Assembly: GCA_903903765.1 (NCBI GenBank)
Contig: CAIVAH010000306.1
Location: 1-8,976, forward strand
Direction of reading: 5' to 3'
Length of the DNA: 8,976 nt
Origin: an uncultured Methylococcaceae bacterium
GTDB taxonomy: Bacteria > Pseudomonadota > Gammaproteobacteria > Methylococcales > Methylomonadaceae
Below, piece by piece: positions 7,707-8,976 of the stretch; position 1 is the first letter of the stretch; each line of letters begins with the position of its first letter. The position numbers were made by a program, and so were the translations under genes. The notes beneath the pieces are model-generated. The model had not been told where the DNA came from and searched no databases. It saw nothing but the letters and a program-made list of their open reading frames with translations.

Positions 7707-8228
7707 TGTTTAACCGCATTAAAGAAGATATTTCCTGTGTTTTTGAAAGAGATCCAGCCGCACAATCAATATGGGATGTTATAACCACTTACCCAGGGGT
7801 GCATGCAGTTTTTTTACATAGAATTAGTTATTGTATTTGGAACAAAAATTTTCATTGGCTAGCGCGATTTATTGCATATTTTAATCGATGGTTAACTGGT
7901 ATAGAAATTCACCCTGGTGCAAAAATAGGTACCTGCGGGAGTTACTGTAGTAGGTATACCTAGTCATAATATCAGTAACCTAAAAAAAAATAATCAAGCA
8001 CAGCTAAGCACTTTATCAAATCAAGCAATATTTGAAGCTTATGGTACCGGTGTAAATATGCCAGATCCTATTGCTAATGCGATTAATAATATGCTTTTAC
8101 ACATTCAAGCATTGGATAAACAAATTGAAATTATGAAACAGTCATTAAATGAACATGGAATCAAGTGCTCAGAAACTCATCTTACATCCTTAGAAGGATG
8201 CGAAATTGCAGATGTTTTTAAAGAATAG
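7706..8228 (+). pseudogene. cysE: Serine O-acetyltransferase, internally deleted and frameshifted
   Basis: CysE makes O-acetylserine from serine and acetyl-CoA, the entry to cysteine synthesis. The 5' part (7706-7930, 75 codons) is a normal N-terminus of the long CysE type: [43 protein letters not shown]. In intact proteins GAKIG is followed by the left-handed beta-helix with the Asp-His catalytic motif (DHG.G.VIGE). Here the sequence jumps directly, in another frame, to [12 protein letters not shown] (from 7929), the end of the helix, and then to a C-terminal tail with FEAYG, MPDPIANAINN and LLHIQALDKQIE, ending at 8228 after 99 codons. About 80 codons, including every catalytic His/Asp, are missing, and the deletion length is not a multiple of three. 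As written, translation ends at 7961-7963 after 85 residues. The start has AAGG (7694-7697) 8 bases upstream and overlaps the trmJ stop. Intact parts on both sides suggest a recent event or a misassembly. Confidence 0.9.
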
Positions 8229-8257
8229 AGCACTAAATTGCATCACCGCAGATTAGT

Positions 8258-8976
8258 TTATTCCACCAAAAACATAAGCATTTCTTCAGTTCTCGTGTAA
8301 TCACTGGTTTTGTATATCAAATTTTCACTAGCATCCATGATGATGAAAAAAGGCAAACCTACCTTTAATTCTGGATAACGCGGATCGTTTTGGAAGGTTT
8401 TAAACTCAGGATCGGTGTCATGGATTTTAAGCAGAACAGCGTGCTTAAGTCCTTCTATTAATGGCTTGTCAGTTAGGGTTAATTGTTCAAAGGCTTTACA
8501 ATTAGCGCACCAGTAGGCAAAGAAGTCAATAAAAATAGGTTTGCCTTGTTCTTTAGCGGCTTTAATAGCATCTTCTTTATTTAAAAACCAAGTCAATTCG
8601 CCTTTCGTTTCAGTTTGAATGGCTTTGGTATTTGCGCCCATTGAAATAGCTTCGGGTTGTGAGGCTGCGACACTATTGGTAAAAACACCTTGTGCTAGTA
8701 CCACGCTGCCGATTACAGAAAATAATATACACAACGCTCTTTCCATGCGGATAAAACCAGAAAGCGTATCTCTTTCCCAAAAGTAAACTGAAAACAATAA
8801 AATTAAAGCGCCAAAAAATACCAACTGAATATTTTCTGTTTTAAAGTTATAACCAGATAAACCTTTTTCTAAATAAGTATAAGAAATGTAAATAATTAAT
8901 ACGCCCAATAACCATTGCACATACTTCATCCAATTGCCCGATTTAGGGAGTTTTACCCCAAATAAGCCAATCAATA
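8258..8976 (-). CDS. dsbD: Thiol:disulfide interchange protein DsbD-like, C-terminal part
   Basis: The gene enters from the right edge; about 239 C-terminal residues are present and the true start is outside the window. DsbD carries electrons from cytoplasmic thioredoxin across the inner membrane to periplasmic partners such as DsbC and cytochrome c maturation proteins. Visible here are the LPKSGNWM segment (9-16 of the fragment) that marks the end of the DsbD transmembrane domain, and three hydrophobic helices (about 17-36, 50-66, 78-98). A periplasmic thioredoxin-like gamma domain follows, with FIDFFAYWCANCKAFE (148-163), a CxxC pair at Cys156/Cys159, and the cis-proline GLP (206-208). Other domain orders are possible because the N-terminal alpha domain is not seen. 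It converges on the cysE remnant with a 29-bp gap in which I see no terminator. Confidence 0.88.
   Translation of the reverse strand, partial: LIGLFGVKLPKSGNWMKYVQWLLGVLIIYISYTYLEKGLSGYNFKTENIQLVFFGALILLFSVYFWERDTLSGFIRMERALCILFSVIGSVVLAQGVFTNSVAASQPEAISMGANTKAIQTETKGELTWFLNKEDAIKAAKEQGKPIFIDFFAYWCANCKAFEQLTLTDKPLIEGLKHAVLLKIHDTDPEFKTFQNDPRYPELKVGLPFFIIMDASENLIYKTSDYTRTEEMLMFLVE

Noticed and set aside
8185..8200. CATCCTT/AAGGATG palindrome as a terminator at the end of cysE
   Set aside because: The loop would be only two bases (or four with a shorter stem), no T-run follows, and it lies in well-preserved CysE tail codons.

Overview
The window is an AT-rich stretch of bacterial chromosome, almost wholly coding and made of conserved housekeeping and biosynthetic genes. 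The gene set points to a gammaproteobacterium: ratA close to smpB, a type II (CDP-alcohol transferase) phosphatidylserine synthase next to leuA, a family 4-like uracil-DNA glycosylase overlapping rimI, suhB divergent from trmJ, and trmJ followed by a long-form cysE. From memory, pssA-leuA-glycosylase-rimI and trmJ-cysE neighbourhoods resemble those of methanotrophic Methylococcales and relatives. That placement is inference and was not tested by any search.

Layout. Positions 1-1426 hold a minus-strand pair: a sodium:neurotransmitter symporter family transporter whose stop codon overlaps the start of ratA, of which only about 20 codons lie in the window. A 96-bp divergent gap leads to a plus-strand run: smpB, a HopJ-family gene, pssA (frameshifted), leuA, a uracil-DNA glycosylase-like gene and rimI (1523-6048). 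A hairpin lies between rimI and the convergent suhB (6095-6889, minus). trmJ (6978-7706) starts divergently from suhB and overlaps by one base the start of cysE, which has lost its catalytic core. The window ends in the minus-strand 3' part of a dsbD-like gene (8258-8976).

Functions by pathway: ribosome rescue and ribosome or tRNA modification (SmpB, RimI, TrmJ), amino-acid synthesis (LeuA for leucine, CysE for cysteine), phospholipid synthesis (PssA), DNA repair (UDG-like), phosphatase activity (SuhB), periplasmic thiol redox (DsbD) and amino-acid uptake (NSS transporter). Some neighbours share translational coupling, but no single dedicated system is evident.

I did not find a novel multi-gene system. 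The points worth a second look are lesions and local oddities: the internal deletion that removes the left-handed beta-helix of CysE, a one-base frameshift in pssA, a perfect 15-bp inverted repeat inside the transporter gene, and a UDG-family protein with several substituted active-site positions. Two broken biosynthetic genes within 9 kb mean that real gene decay has to be told apart from assembly error.
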